Made by a program: the position numbers and the translations under genes. Below are positions 1-9,047 of a stretch of DNA of 30,029 nt, in pieces. Every line of letters starts with the position of its first letter. Within the stretch, counting starts at the first letter, position 1. The notes below the pieces were generated by a model. The model was not told the origin of the DNA, made no database searches, and worked only from the letters and a program-made list of their open reading frames with translations. The stretch is from JAYXXU01 sp049301135 (GTDB lineage Bacteria > Pseudomonadota > Gammaproteobacteria > Pseudomonadales > Moraxellaceae): positions 1-30,029 of the forward strand of contig JBAQKP010000186.1 in the NCBI GenBank assembly GCA_049301135.1, given 5' to 3'.

Positions 1-273
1 ACCTACACCAGCCAAATCACACTGGCCGCCTTTGCCCAACAACAGCTGAAACCACAAGCCACCATGACTACCAATCCACTGGAATCCATCCGCATGCAGG
101 TCTCGATTGGGCTGGGTTGGTCTGCCCTGCCGCAGACGTTGCTGAATGATGAACTGAGTATTCTACAGTTGACCGATGTTGAGCCACTACAACGACGCCT
201 CGGCATGGTCTGGCATCCGGAGCGCACCCGTTCACGCGCTGCCGCAGGTTTGGTCGATTGGATTAATGGCTAG
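1..273 (+). CDS. LysR-family transcriptional regulator, C-terminal fragment (5' end outside window)
   Basis: The open frame runs in from base 1 and stops at TAG 271-273, so only about 90 C-terminal residues are visible. They match the end of the LysR periplasmic-binding-protein-like effector domain. The stretch around IRMQVSIGLGWSALPQ corresponds to the family's 'V..GLG...LP' segment near the end of the second lobe, followed by a short polar tail. The HTH domain, and therefore the operator target and regulated gene, lies outside the window. No ligand can be inferred. The neighbour downstream, a small membrane peptide gene 208 bp away, gives no functional hint. Confidence 0.8.
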   Translation, partial: TYTSQITLAAFAQQQLKPQATMTTNPLESIRMQVSIGLGWSALPQTLLNDELSILQLTDVEPLQRRLGMVWHPERTRSRAAAGLVDWING

Positions 274-422
274 GCCACGCACCAGCGTAGCGGACATAGA
301 CAACAGCAATAACGCAATTCTTAATTTTTACTTAAAAGTGTCAGACAAGAATAACCGATGACTGACAAGGTGACGATTTAGACTAAAAACCGCACAGCTC
401 CCTTATGACTGCATCACGCAAC

Positions 423-434
423 GCGGTATACCGC
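423..434. promoter_or_regulatory. 12-bp perfect palindrome upstream of the small membrane-peptide gene
   Basis: GCGGTATACCGC is a perfect 12-bp palindrome ending 47 bp before the ATG at 482. Its placement would suit a repressor or activator site, or it may be chance. No convincing sigma70 promoter could be assigned around it. Confidence 0.25.
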
Positions 435-481
435 AGCACAGGGCGAAACGGCAATCTGGCAACATTATTGGAGTCATTATC

Positions 482-646
482 ATGTCTGATTTACAGTCTC
501 AAGCCGCGAAGCCCGTGACCACAGCGTCACCACACACTTACGCCAAGCTTAGCACACTGCTGTTTAAAGCCTTACTCGGTTTGATTTTTATTGCATTCTC
601 AGTGTTGTTTATCATGATCTTAGTCAAGTTACCTGGTGCGTTTTAA
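482..646 (+). CDS. Small single-pass membrane protein, 54 aa, hypothetical
   Basis: ATG at 482 is preceded by GGAG (470-473) with an 8-base spacer, a good ribosome-binding site, and the frame closes at TAA 644-646. The product has a polar N-terminus of about 22 residues (MSDLQSQAAKPVTT...), then one strongly hydrophobic segment (about residues 24-49, LLFKALLGLIFIAFSVLFIM...) ending in KLPGAF. This architecture fits a small inner-membrane protein with its N-terminus probably cytoplasmic. I do not recognise the family and assign no function. It stands alone between a LysR gene and a convergent HAD gene, with a perfect palindrome upstream and a hairpin downstream, which supports an independent small gene. 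Confidence 0.6.
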   Translation: MSDLQSQAAKPVTTASPHTYAKLSTLLFKALLGLIFIAFSVLFIMILVKLPGAF

Positions 647-678
647 GCTTCTGATCTGAACAAAGTCCTGACCAAATA

Positions 679-708
679 CCACTGACTGCACACTAACGCT
701 GTCAGTGG
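679..708. terminator. Inverted repeat between convergent genes, possible weak terminator
   Basis: CCACTGAC (679-686) and GTCAGTGG (701-708) form a perfect 8-bp stem with a 14-base loop between the small membrane-peptide gene and the convergent HAD gene. Neither side has a clean T-run, so it is a weak or factor-dependent terminator at best. Confidence 0.35.
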
Positions 709-725
709 ATTGTATAGCCTGTCTG

Positions 726-1376
726 TCAAATCGACCAATCCTCAATCGGCCAATGCTGTGCCAAGGCATGTGCATGCAGACGAGTGTCGGGATTGATCGC
801 TACCGGATGATCGACAAAATTCAGTAATGGCAAATCATTAAACGAATCCGAATAGCCCCAACTTTCCACCACCTCGCGACCGGCCAGCCAGCGCTGCAAG
901 TGGTGTAGCTTGCCCGCTTGAAAACACGGCTCACCGAGCAGTTTGCCAGTGTAATGTCCATCGCGTAGCTCTGGCTGACTGGCAATCAACTGCGCAACCC
1001 CGAACGCTGTGGCAATCGAGGCGGTGACAAAGGCATTGGTTGCGGTAATGATCACGACCTCGTGGCCTGCTGCTTGATGCTGCGCAATTGCGGCCTGACC
1101 ACGTGGCCGTAGACTCGGCGTAATCACCTGCTGCATAAACTGCTGATGCAACTCAGCCAGCCGCGCCAAATCGTGCTGCGCCAAAAACTCAAATACAAAC
1201 TCGTTATAAGCCACTGCATCTAGCGTACCGGCTTTATAATCTTCGTAAAATTGATCGTTACGCGCCCGATGGCTCGACGCATCGACCAACTGTTGACTGA
1301 TTAAAAATTCGCCCCACGCATGGTCAGAGTCGAGGTTCAATAAGGTGTGATCTAAGTCAAATAAAGCCAATAGCAT
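726..1376 (-). CDS. HAD-IB family phosphatase (SerB/HisN-like), 216 aa
   Basis: This is a haloacid-dehalogenase-superfamily phosphatase of the IB (phosphoserine-phosphatase-like) subfamily. Motif I is FDLDHTLLN with nucleophile D7 and acid/base D9. Motif II is T111 in IITATN, motif III is K156, and motif IV is GYSDSFNDLPL with D177 and D181. A helical C1 cap lies between motifs I and II (about residues 20-90). The start has GGAG (minus strand, 1383-1386) six bases upstream. It is divergent from rppH. The same HAD-rppH-ptsP neighbourhood occurs in pseudomonads and Acinetobacter, where the HAD protein has been linked to histidinol-phosphate or phosphoserine dephosphorylation. The substrate here is not determined by sequence. 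Fold and activity class are secure; substrate is not. Confidence 0.88.
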   Translation of the reverse strand: MLLALFDLDHTLLNLDSDHAWGEFLISQQLVDASSHRARNDQFYEDYKAGTLDAVAYNEFVFEFLAQHDLARLAELHQQFMQQVITPSLRPRGQAAIAQHQAAGHEVVIITATNAFVTASIATAFGVAQLIASQPELRDGHYTGKLLGEPCFQAGKLHHLQRWLAGREVVESWGYSDSFNDLPLLNFVDHPVAINPDTRLHAHALAQHWPIEDWSI

Positions 1377-1556
1377 GCGCGACTCCGCTTGTCAGTGCTG
1401 GTAAACATAAAAAAACCGAAAACTTAGCCCGCTAGTACGGATAAATTCGTTAAGATCATACCAAATTTCATGACTTTCCCCGTGACACTTCACCGATTGC
1501 GCATTTTGTACAATCCGTGGCATGGCAAAGCATGAGCATGTTTTAAGGTAGCCAAA

Positions 1557-2054
1557 ATGATTGACTCTGAAGGTTTCCGACCCAATGTCGGTATCATTTT
1601 GGCCAATACATCTGGGCAGGTTTTGTGGGCAAAACGGATTGGGCACAATGCGTGGCAGTTCCCACAAGGCGGTATTAAAGACGGTGAAACGCCTGAGCAG
1701 GCACTGTATCGCGAATTGTATGAAGAAATCGGACTTGCGCCTGAGCATGTGCGGATTCTGGCACAAACGCGCGGTTGGTTACGCTATCGGCTGCCGCACC
1801 GTTATATTCGTCAAGCCAGCGCACCGGTCTGTATTGGTCAAAAACAAAAGTGGTTTTTATTACAACTGACGGCTTCTGCCAGTGAAATTCGGCTCGACAA
1901 CACGTCGCCTGCCGAATTTGACCATTGGATGTGGGTCAGTTATTGGTATCCACTCGGCCAAGTGGTGTCGTTTAAGCGCGAGGTCTATCGCAAAGCCTTG
2001 CTTGAACTGGCAGCACGCTTGCCGAATAGCGCGCAAGGCAATCCGCGCAGTTAA
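1557..2054 (+). CDS. rppH: RNA pyrophosphohydrolase RppH (Nudix), 165 aa
   Basis: RppH removes pyrophosphate from the 5' end of primary mRNAs, making the monophosphorylated ends preferred by RNase E. The N-terminus MIDSEGFRPNVGIIL and the QFPQGGI block are typical of the family. The Nudix box GX5EX7REUXEEXGU is complete from G38 to L60, including R52, E53, E56 and E57. Length matches proteobacterial RppH (about 160-175 aa). AAGG (1545-1548) lies 8 bases before the ATG. ptsP follows closely on the same strand, the order seen in many gammaproteobacteria, so the two are probably co-transcribed. A TACAAT hexamer at 1509-1514 in the divergent gap could be a -10 element, but no good -35 is seen. 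Confidence 0.95.
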   Translation: MIDSEGFRPNVGIILANTSGQVLWAKRIGHNAWQFPQGGIKDGETPEQALYRELYEEIGLAPEHVRILAQTRGWLRYRLPHRYIRQASAPVCIGQKQKWFLLQLTASASEIRLDNTSPAEFDHWMWVSYWYPLGQVVSFKREVYRKALLELAARLPNSAQGNPRS

Positions 2055-2117
2055 GCTCACGGCATGACCGATTGCAACCGTCCCTGCCCTACACCAACGA
2101 AAAGGAATATCGACGCT

Positions 2118-4421
2118 ATGCCAGCCATTACCATGCAACTCGAAACGCTGAGACGAATTGTACAAGAAGTCGATGCGGCGTTAACCCTGCATGATGCGCT
2201 GGAATTGATGGTGAATTTGGTCGCCGATGCGATGGAATCTGATGTGTGTTCGGTGTATCTGCTGGACGAACGCAATCAACGCTATGTGCTGATGGCATCT
2301 AAAGGTCTTAACGCAGATGCTGTCGGTGAAGTGTCGCTGAGTACCGGCGAAGGCTTGGTCGGGCTGGTCGGTCAGCGCGAAGAGATCATTAACTTAGACA
2401 ATGCGGCCTCGCACCCGCGCTTTCGTTATCTGCCCGAAACTGGTGAAGAACGCTACAACGCCTTTTTAGGCATTCCGATTATGTATCGGCGCAAAGTCAT
2501 GGGTGTGATGGTGGTACAGCATCATGAAGCCAAGGCGTTTTCGGAAGCGGCGGAGTCATTTTTGGTGACGTTGTGCGCCCAGTTGTCCGGCGCGATTGCC
2601 CACGCGCATGCAGTTGGTCAGGTCGATGTGTTCCGCAAAACCGCATCAAGTCCGACCAGTGCCAAGATTTTTCAGGGTGTAGCGGGTGCGGGTGGCATTG
2701 CGATTGGTCGTGCGGTGGTGCTGTATCCACCAGCCGATATTGATCTGGTACCAGATCGACAAGCCGAAAATATTGGCGACGAACTCGGCTTATTGCAAAC
2801 CGCCGTGCAGTCGGTGCGCGCAGATATCCGCGAGTTAGACGCCAAAATGCAAGACGCCCTGATGGCCGAGGAACGTGCCTTGTTCAGTGTGTATTTGCGT
2901 ATGCTGGATGACAATGCGCTACCCGCCGAAATCGCCGCCAAAGTGCGCGCTGGGAGCTGGGCGCAAGGTGCAGTGCGCAGTGTGATCGAGGCGCATGCGG
3001 CGCATTTTGCCCAGATGGATGACGAGTATTTGCGTGAGCGCGTGTCAGACTTGCGCGACTTGGGTCGGCGGATTTTGGCGCGCTTGCAGACTGCCGATAC
3101 GCATCATCGCGAGTTTGCCGAAGACAGTATTTTAATCGCGGAAGAACTCTCAACTGCTGCTTTGGTCGAGCTACCGATCAGCAAAATCGCCGCGATTGTC
3201 ACCACTGAAGGTGCAGCCAACTCACACATGGTGATTGTGGCGCGGGCGCTGGGCATTCCTACCGTGGTCGGTGTGACCGAACTGCCGATCACCCAGCTTG
3301 ACGATGCTGAGATGATCGTCGATGCACATCAAGGGCGGATTTTTGTGCATCCGGTACGCCGACTACGCCAGCGTTATCGTGAAGTGTTGCGCGAAGAGCA
3401 GCAAGCCACTAAAAGCCTCAACGCCTACGAAAATCGCGACACCATCACCACAGATGGCCAACACGTCAAACTGTATGTGAATACCGGCCTGATGATCGAC
3501 GTGATTCGCGGCACACAGCGCGGCGCGGAAGGCGTAGGTCTATACCGTAGCGAAATGCTGTTTATGTTGCGTGAGCGTTTCCCTGGTGAGGAAGAACAAC
3601 GGATTATCTATCGGCAGCAGCTCAGTCACTTTGCCAATAAGCCGGTGGTGATGCGGACACTCGATATCGGTGCAGACAAAGACCTGCCGTATTTTTCGAT
3701 CAAAGAAGAAAATTCCGCACTTGGCTGGCGTGGCATCCGCTTTACGCTGGATCATCCAGAGATTTTTTCGGCACAAATTCGCGCCATGCTGAAGGCTAGC
3801 GTAGGCCTGAATAATCTGCATATTTTATTGCCGATGATCACCACGGTCAGCGAGGTTGAAGAGTGTTTATATCTGATTGAACGTTCCTTAATGGAAGTGC
3901 AAGAAGAAGAACAGGTCAAAATCAACCGACCCAAAATCGGCGTGATGATCGAAGTCCCGAGTATGCTGATGCAGCTTGAGGACATGGCGAGTTTGGTTGA
4001 CTTTTTTTCGGTCGGCTCCAACGATCTGACCCAGTATCTGTTGGCGGTTGACCGTAACAATCCACGCGTGGCCAGCCTGTACAACCACTACCATCCGGCG
4101 GTGATCCGTGCCTTAGACATGATCGTCAAAAAATGCCGCGAGCTGGACAAGCCGGTCAGTATTTGTGGCGAAATGGCTGGTGATCCGGCGACGGCGATTT
4201 TGGTCGCAGCGATGGGCTTTGATGCGCTGTCGATGAGTGCCGCCAACCTCCTCAAGGTGCGTAAGGCGATCTGCAACATCGATATGCGTGATGCAAAACA
4301 ATTGCTGGCCGAAATTCTGTTGATCGACAATCCGTCGGTGATTCGCAGTTGGATTGAGCATTTTATGACGGCGCGCGGTTTGGGCTCATTGGTAAGGCCG
4401 CTACACCAGAATCTGAATTAA
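2118..4421 (+). CDS. ptsP: Phosphoenolpyruvate-protein phosphotransferase PtsP (EI-Ntr), about 767 aa
   Basis: PtsP is enzyme I of the nitrogen PTS; it moves phosphate from PEP to NPr (PtsO) and on to EIIA-Ntr, and is cytoplasmic. Domains in order: GAF sensor (about 10-160), PEP-utiliser N-terminal domain (about 175-300), mobile phosphohistidine domain with the active histidine H370 in GAANSHMVIVARALG, and the PEP-binding TIM barrel with SVGSNDLTQYLLAVDRN and the catalytic-loop cysteine C683 in SICGEMAGDP. I chose ATG 2118 because AAGGA (2102-2106) precedes it and the protein then begins close to the family pattern (QLETLRRIVQEV). The frame also allows ATG 2064 (785 aa), which lacks a clear ribosome-binding site. 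It is in an operon with rppH. PtsO and PtsN are not in the window. Confidence 0.95.
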   Translation: MPAITMQLETLRRIVQEVDAALTLHDALELMVNLVADAMESDVCSVYLLDERNQRYVLMASKGLNADAVGEVSLSTGEGLVGLVGQREEIINLDNAASHPRFRYLPETGEERYNAFLGIPIMYRRKVMGVMVVQHHEAKAFSEAAESFLVTLCAQLSGAIAHAHAVGQVDVFRKTASSPTSAKIFQGVAGAGGIAIGRAVVLYPPADIDLVPDRQAENIGDELGLLQTAVQSVRADIRELDAKMQDALMAEERALFSVYLRMLDDNALPAEIAAKVRAGSWAQGAVRSVIEAHAAHFAQMDDEYLRERVSDLRDLGRRILARLQTADTHHREFAEDSILIAEELSTAALVELPISKIAAIVTTEGAANSHMVIVARALGIPTVVGVTELPITQLDDAEMIVDAHQGRIFVHPVRRLRQRYREVLREEQQATKSLNAYENRDTITTDGQHVKLYVNTGLMIDVIRGTQRGAEGVGLYRSEMLFMLRERFPGEEEQRIIYRQQLSHFANKPVVMRTLDIGADKDLPYFSIKEENSALGWRGIRFTLDHPEIFSAQIRAMLKASVGLNNLHILLPMITTVSEVEECLYLIERSLMEVQEEEQVKINRPKIGVMIEVPSMLMQLEDMASLVDFFSVGSNDLTQYLLAVDRNNPRVASLYNHYHPAVIRALDMIVKKCRELDKPVSICGEMAGDPATAILVAAMGFDALSMSAANLLKVRKAICNIDMRDAKQLLAEILLIDNPSVIRSWIEHFMTARGLGSLVRPLHQNLN

Positions 4422-4567
4422 GCGACGTTCATCGCCTGCATCTGCCGTCTGCTTGTCATTGCAATGTTCGCTTGAATGATCGGTTAAATTGTCATCTGAT
4501 GCCGCTACAGTAGTTGTATCAGTTTGCACCAGCCGACTGATGCACGATCTGATCTGGAGGTGAACGC

Positions 4568-5647
4568 ATGTCACGCTACTATCGCTCACTCGATCATTTG
4601 CATGGTGCGGCGGCACGCTTGGCAGGGCTGCTGCTGCCAGAAGCGGCACATGATCAACTGGCCAAATGGCTAAAAGCTCCCAAGCATTATCCCGACCTCG
4701 ACCCCTCGCTACGCACCATCCTTGCGGTGCGTGATCTGCGCAGCAAACAACGACCAGACCGCAGTGATCCCATCCAAAACCGGCTGCGCCTACGCCAAGA
4801 AATCGCCGCGATTCGAGGGCGCGCGACCTTGGTTGGCCATATCAGTGATTTACAGTTTGTTGCGGCAACAGGCTTAATGCAGGCACGGCTGTACCGGCCA
4901 GTCGAAGCACTCAATACCGAGCAGCTATTCCCACTCTTGGTGTTTTTTCATGGCGGGGGCTTTACCGTCGGCGACCTTGACACGCATGACGAACCATGCC
5001 GAATGCTGTGTCGGTTTGGCCGGATGAATGTGCTGAGTATCGACTACCGACTTGCGCCTGAGCATCCGTTTCCAGCTGCCTTTGAGGATGCGATTACAGC
5101 GGTACGCTGGGCGTTTGCACAGGCCGATCACTGGCAAGTGGATCGTGAGCGGATTGCCGTTGGCGGCGACAGTGCCGGTGGCAATCTGGCGGCTACTGCA
5201 AGCGTTGCACTGGCCAATCAAGCCGAACGACCTGCGGCACAATTGCTGATTTACCCTGGCATTGAGTTTTATATGCAGACTGAGTCAAAGAAAAATTACT
5301 GTGATGGCTTGTTTTTAACCTGTGAAGCGATGGCCGAAGCGTACCATCGCTACAATCCTGACGAAAAACACTCGCCAACTGACCCACGCATGTCACCGAT
5401 CCACGCCCCCAACCACGCTGACCTGCCTCCAGCACTGATTGTGACTGCGGCTCTAGATCCACTGCGCGACGAGGCCGAAATCTATGGTCAAACCTTACGA
5501 AATGCTGGGACGACCTGCGTGATGCGCCGAATTGCTGGGCAAAGCCATGGCTTTATTAATATCACTTCAATCAATCGTGGCGCTTACTATGCCACGCAAC
5601 AAATGGCGGCAGACTTTCGGTTATTACTAGATGGTGTGGTGCTTTGA
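4568..5647 (+). CDS. Alpha/beta hydrolase, hormone-sensitive-lipase (GDSAG) type esterase, 359 aa
   Basis: This is a carboxylesterase or lipase of the bacterial HSL family. The oxyanion-hole motif HGGG starts at H128 (FFHGGGFTVGDLDTHD). The nucleophile is S202 in GGDSAGGNLAA, the acid is D297 in DPLRDEAEIY, and the base is H327 in GQSHGFIN. All triad positions are present, so it should be active. No signal peptide or membrane segment is evident, so it is probably cytoplasmic. The N-terminal 100 residues form the helical cap region. An excellent Shine-Dalgarno GGAGG (4556-4560) lies 7 bases before the ATG. Its TGA overlaps the TTG start of the DUF3142 gene, suggesting translational coupling. 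The substrate, probably short or medium acyl esters, is inferred from the family only. Confidence 0.9.
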   Translation: MSRYYRSLDHLHGAAARLAGLLLPEAAHDQLAKWLKAPKHYPDLDPSLRTILAVRDLRSKQRPDRSDPIQNRLRLRQEIAAIRGRATLVGHISDLQFVAATGLMQARLYRPVEALNTEQLFPLLVFFHGGGFTVGDLDTHDEPCRMLCRFGRMNVLSIDYRLAPEHPFPAAFEDAITAVRWAFAQADHWQVDRERIAVGGDSAGGNLAATASVALANQAERPAAQLLIYPGIEFYMQTESKKNYCDGLFLTCEAMAEAYHRYNPDEKHSPTDPRMSPIHAPNHADLPPALIVTAALDPLRDEAEIYGQTLRNAGTTCVMRRIAGQSHGFINITSINRGAYYATQQMAADFRLLLDGVVL

Positions 5648-6873
5648 GACGGTTTTATCCAAACCACATGCTGCGGGTCACTTTACTGACGCTAGTCATC
5701 AGCGCCAGCAGTAGCTGCCACCCCCCGACAGCAAAACAGCCGCTAGACCAACAGGTTTATATCTGGCAGCGGCAGTGGACGACACAACATGCCGTTGCTT
5801 TACAACGCAGCCATAGCACGTTTAGTCATCTGCGCATCTTGGCCGCGCAATCCCATCCTACAGAAGGTTGGATCAAGGCCAAGCTGGATGTGCAGCACTT
5901 ACGCCAAGATCAACGTCCCATCATTGCCGTCATCCGCTTGGATGGCCAACTGACCCAGCTCAATCACGCTGACCTGCGACAGCAGATTCGGCAACTGTTG
6001 CAGACATTGCAGCAGCAATCCCTCAATCTGGTTGGGCTGGAGATTGACCATGACTGTGCCAGCGCAAAACTAGCCGGTTATGTCGAGCTTTTACGCCAGC
6101 TGCGCCAAGAACTACCTAACGGCCTCAGCCTGAGCATCACCGCCTTACCAGCATGGTTGGAGCAGCCTGCACTGGCAGAACTACGCCAATTGACAGACCA
6201 CAGCGTGCTGCAAGTACACGCTGTCAATCCAATTCAACAAGGGCTATTTGATCCGGCACAAGCAGCGAGATGGATTCGCCGCTATCAACGCCAAGCACAA
6301 CGGCCATTTTATGTGGCGCTACCGGCCTATGGTGCAGGCGTGACTGCCAGTGGCGCGGTCGAAAGTGAAGTGACTCTGCCTGAAGCAGGCACACGACAAG
6401 AATACCGCGTCGATCCACGTGCCGTTGTTGATCTCATGCAACAGATGCAACAACGGCCACCACCGCATCTCAAAGGCTGGATCTGGTTTAGATTGCCACT
6501 ATCGACCGATCAACGCGCATGGTCATGGTCGACCCTACAGGCAGTGATTACCCAAAAACCGCTACGCGCACAACTGCAAGTTCAGGTACACGCCAGCACA
6601 CAAGGGTTGTATGATTTAAGATTAGTGAATCTTGGCGAATTGCCCGCTGTGTTACCCGCAAAGATCCAACTGCTTGGCCAGCGCTGTAACGTTGCAGATG
6701 TCCAAGCCACTTATCAAAGCCATCTACAACCGGATGGGCTACACTTAAGCCTAAACTCGCAACTGCAAAACAAAACCCTTGCTGCCGGTCACAGCCAACC
6801 TTTAGGCTGGGCACGTTGTCAGCAGTTACACTCATCGAGCATTTTTAATCATGCCAGTCCAGCCATTATTTAA
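5644..6873 (+). CDS. DUF3142 domain protein, exported, 409 aa
   Basis: The protein resembles the DUF3142 family, which has no established function to my knowledge. After a hydrophobic N-terminal signal (LRVTLLTLVISASSSC) come the family-like blocks: LEIDHDCASAKLAGYVELLR with a D-x-D-C core, LSITALPAWL, and the block around YVALPAYGAG. The pattern suggests an enzyme-like alpha/beta barrel, but this is an inference. C17 of the shorter form might be lipidated, though SSSC is a poor lipobox. The frame can start at TTG 5644, overlapping the esterase stop (TTGA), or at ATG 5668. I list the TTG because it explains translational coupling and adds a positively charged n-region. The 3' end overlaps the next gene by 23 bp, so the pair is likely made together. 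Confidence 0.78.
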   Translation: MRRFYPNHMLRVTLLTLVISASSSCHPPTAKQPLDQQVYIWQRQWTTQHAVALQRSHSTFSHLRILAAQSHPTEGWIKAKLDVQHLRQDQRPIIAVIRLDGQLTQLNHADLRQQIRQLLQTLQQQSLNLVGLEIDHDCASAKLAGYVELLRQLRQELPNGLSLSITALPAWLEQPALAELRQLTDHSVLQVHAVNPIQQGLFDPAQAARWIRRYQRQAQRPFYVALPAYGAGVTASGAVESEVTLPEAGTRQEYRVDPRAVVDLMQQMQQRPPPHLKGWIWFRLPLSTDQRAWSWSTLQAVITQKPLRAQLQVQVHASTQGLYDLRLVNLGELPAVLPAKIQLLGQRCNVADVQATYQSHLQPDGLHLSLNSQLQNKTLAAGHSQPLGWARCQQLHSSSIFNHASPAII

Positions 6874-9046
6874 TTTTCGGCCGCAATTGTGCCAAATCCT
6901 GCTCAGTAGCAGCCTGTTGCTTGGTGCAACCAGCCATGCCTGTGGGCCTGATTTTGCGTGGCGACTGCTTGAGCATCGTAATATCACCATGCAAGAACTG
7001 CCCGAAACCAACTTTCAATATGAAATGGCACACTGGGCAACGCCGCTGAAGGGACTGCCGGTAATCCCTGCCACAGCGGAGACTTGGCTGGAAGCCGATG
7101 CGCTGTCGGCTCAAATGCTTGCCGAAAAACGCAAACTCTCTCCTAGCCAATTTAGCCAGCTACAAACCTTGCGACCACAACTGGGTAAACTGACAGATGC
7201 TGAACTACGACAAGCGACTGCGGGTTTTCCAGTCAGTAGTCAGTTGTACCTACTTGGTGCGGCGGCGTTTCAACAAGGCCAACTGACGCTAGCCGAAGAT
7301 TATTTTTTACAGGTACTCGCCTTACCCAAGACCCTACAACATCCTTATGACCTCTGGGCGCTGTACAGTCTGGCGCGCAGCTATCGCCTACAGGGTCTGC
7401 CTGATGCAGCCTTGCAAACGTTCGACAAACTGCAACAACGGGTCATCGCTGGCGCAGCAGACCCGCTCAATCTCGCCATCAGTAGCCTTGGTGAACAAGC
7501 GCGCCTGCACCGTGAGCAACAAGCATTGGGGCTGGCAATTCAAGGCTATGCCCAGCAATATGCACAAGGTGATATCAGCGGTTATGCCTCACTAAACCTC
7601 GTCGCCAAGCAATTGATTAACCTGCCGACAGCACAGCTTGAGCCGTTATTGACAGATCCAAATGTTCAACGCTTACTGGTGGCGTGGCTGCTGAGCACCT
7701 TTAGCAACTATGGTTACGACAACAACAGCGGCATGCTAAACGACATACAGATCAACCAACATCAGCAAGCAGTACGCCTGTTAGCGGCACAACCAATCCT
7801 CAACAGCTCGCCTGCACAACTGGAAAAGCTTGCCGCACTACTCTATCAAAACGGCCAATACGACAGCACAGCCGCACTGCTGCCCAAACTGGGTGACGGC
7901 GGTTTGGCATGGTGGTTACGTGCCAAAATGGACTTACGCGCCGGAAAACTCGACCAAGCACGCGCCGCCTATGCCAAAGCGGCACAGGCCTTTCCCAAAG
8001 ACCAAATCTGGGGTGATCGTTTTAGTCCCTCATGGCAAACTGAAACCCTAAACCCACATTGTCGGGTACAAGCCGAACAAGCGATTCTCTCGCTGAACCA
8101 AGGCGACTACCTCGAAGCGTTTGATCAATTGTGGCAAGCCAATCAGTATTACTGGCAAGACGCAGCCGACATCGCCGAGCGCGTCCTCACCGTCGATGAG
8201 CTGCAACAGTATGTGGATCAACAAATCAGCGCACCAGACGACCAGTCGCTGGCCGACCGCAATCAAGATGGCAAGATCAACGAAGACGACTCGTATTACC
8301 CCCTGCCAAACAACCAACGAATGCGCGAACTGTTGGGACGGCGGCTGCTGCGTGATGGACGCTATGACGGTGCAGTAGCTTATTTTCGACCAGAATTACA
8401 GCCCGCCGCACAGCAGTATATTGATGCGCGCCAACAAGCAGAACGCCGCTGGCAACTGCCGATTCGTCGCGCCGAACACCTGTATCAAGCCGCGACACTG
8501 GCACGCCAGCAGGGTTTAGAACTGCTCGGTTACGAAAATGCGCCAGATTATGCGATTTGGGACGGGGGATTTGGTGGCGAGGAACGCACTGACCAGAGCG
8601 CATCTAGTCAATGGATCAAAGCAGAGGAACAACAGCGGCTGCAACACAGCGCAGCAGTCCCCAATATCCGCTGGCATTATCGGCATATTGCCGCCGAACT
8701 GGCCAATCAAGCGGCGGATCACCTCCCGCCTCGCAGTCAAGCCTTTGCAGCCACCCTGTGTCATGCGTCCAAATGGATGGCGCAGACGGACTTGCCCGCC
8801 ATGCAGCGCTATTATCAACGCTATCTAAATCAAGGCGCTTACGTGGCATGGGGACAGGATTTTGGCAAATATTGTCCTGAACCCGACTTTCAGCGTGCCC
8901 AAATACGGCAACTGCACTATGTCTGGTATGACGTAAAGCCGCAGTTACGCCCGTATAAAGCGGCGATCTATACAGTGTTCGGGGGGACTGGACTGCTGTT
9001 ACTGGCTGGAATTGGCTGGCGGATGCGCCGCCGCTGGAGGCAATAA
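6851..9046 (+). CDS. Large exported helical-repeat (TPR-like) protein with an EF-hand/dockerin-type calcium loop, 731 aa
   Basis: The N-terminus has a signal peptide (about residues 8-30) followed by ACGPDF, a sequence I associate with uncharacterised proteins encoded beside DUF3142 genes. The body is rich in Ala/Leu/Gln helices resembling TPR or Sel1-type repeats, for example around QGQLTLAEDYFLQVLALP and ARSYRLQGLPDAALQTFD. Residues 469-480 read DRNQDGKINEDD, matching the D-x-N-x-D-G-x-I-N-x-x-D calcium loop of EF-hand/dockerin motifs. A C-terminal transmembrane helix (about residues 705-722) followed by RMRRRWRQ should anchor the protein with its bulk in the periplasm. The start lies within the DUF3142 gene. 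Function unknown; a periplasmic scaffold partner of the DUF3142 protein is an inference. Confidence 0.75.
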   Translation: MPVQPLFNFRPQLCQILLSSSLLLGATSHACGPDFAWRLLEHRNITMQELPETNFQYEMAHWATPLKGLPVIPATAETWLEADALSAQMLAEKRKLSPSQFSQLQTLRPQLGKLTDAELRQATAGFPVSSQLYLLGAAAFQQGQLTLAEDYFLQVLALPKTLQHPYDLWALYSLARSYRLQGLPDAALQTFDKLQQRVIAGAADPLNLAISSLGEQARLHREQQALGLAIQGYAQQYAQGDISGYASLNLVAKQLINLPTAQLEPLLTDPNVQRLLVAWLLSTFSNYGYDNNSGMLNDIQINQHQQAVRLLAAQPILNSSPAQLEKLAALLYQNGQYDSTAALLPKLGDGGLAWWLRAKMDLRAGKLDQARAAYAKAAQAFPKDQIWGDRFSPSWQTETLNPHCRVQAEQAILSLNQGDYLEAFDQLWQANQYYWQDAADIAERVLTVDELQQYVDQQISAPDDQSLADRNQDGKINEDDSYYPLPNNQRMRELLGRRLLRDGRYDGAVAYFRPELQPAAQQYIDARQQAERRWQLPIRRAEHLYQAATLARQQGLELLGYENAPDYAIWDGGFGGEERTDQSASSQWIKAEEQQRLQHSAAVPNIRWHYRHIAAELANQAADHLPPRSQAFAATLCHASKWMAQTDLPAMQRYYQRYLNQGAYVAWGQDFGKYCPEPDFQRAQIRQLHYVWYDVKPQLRPYKAAIYTVFGGTGLLLLAGIGWRMRRRWRQ

Positions 9047-9047
9047 G

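Noticed and set aside
1392..1766. 124-codon minus-strand frame overlapping rppH
   Set aside because: Overlaps the Nudix gene and the divergent promoter region, with no protein family or ribosome-binding site.
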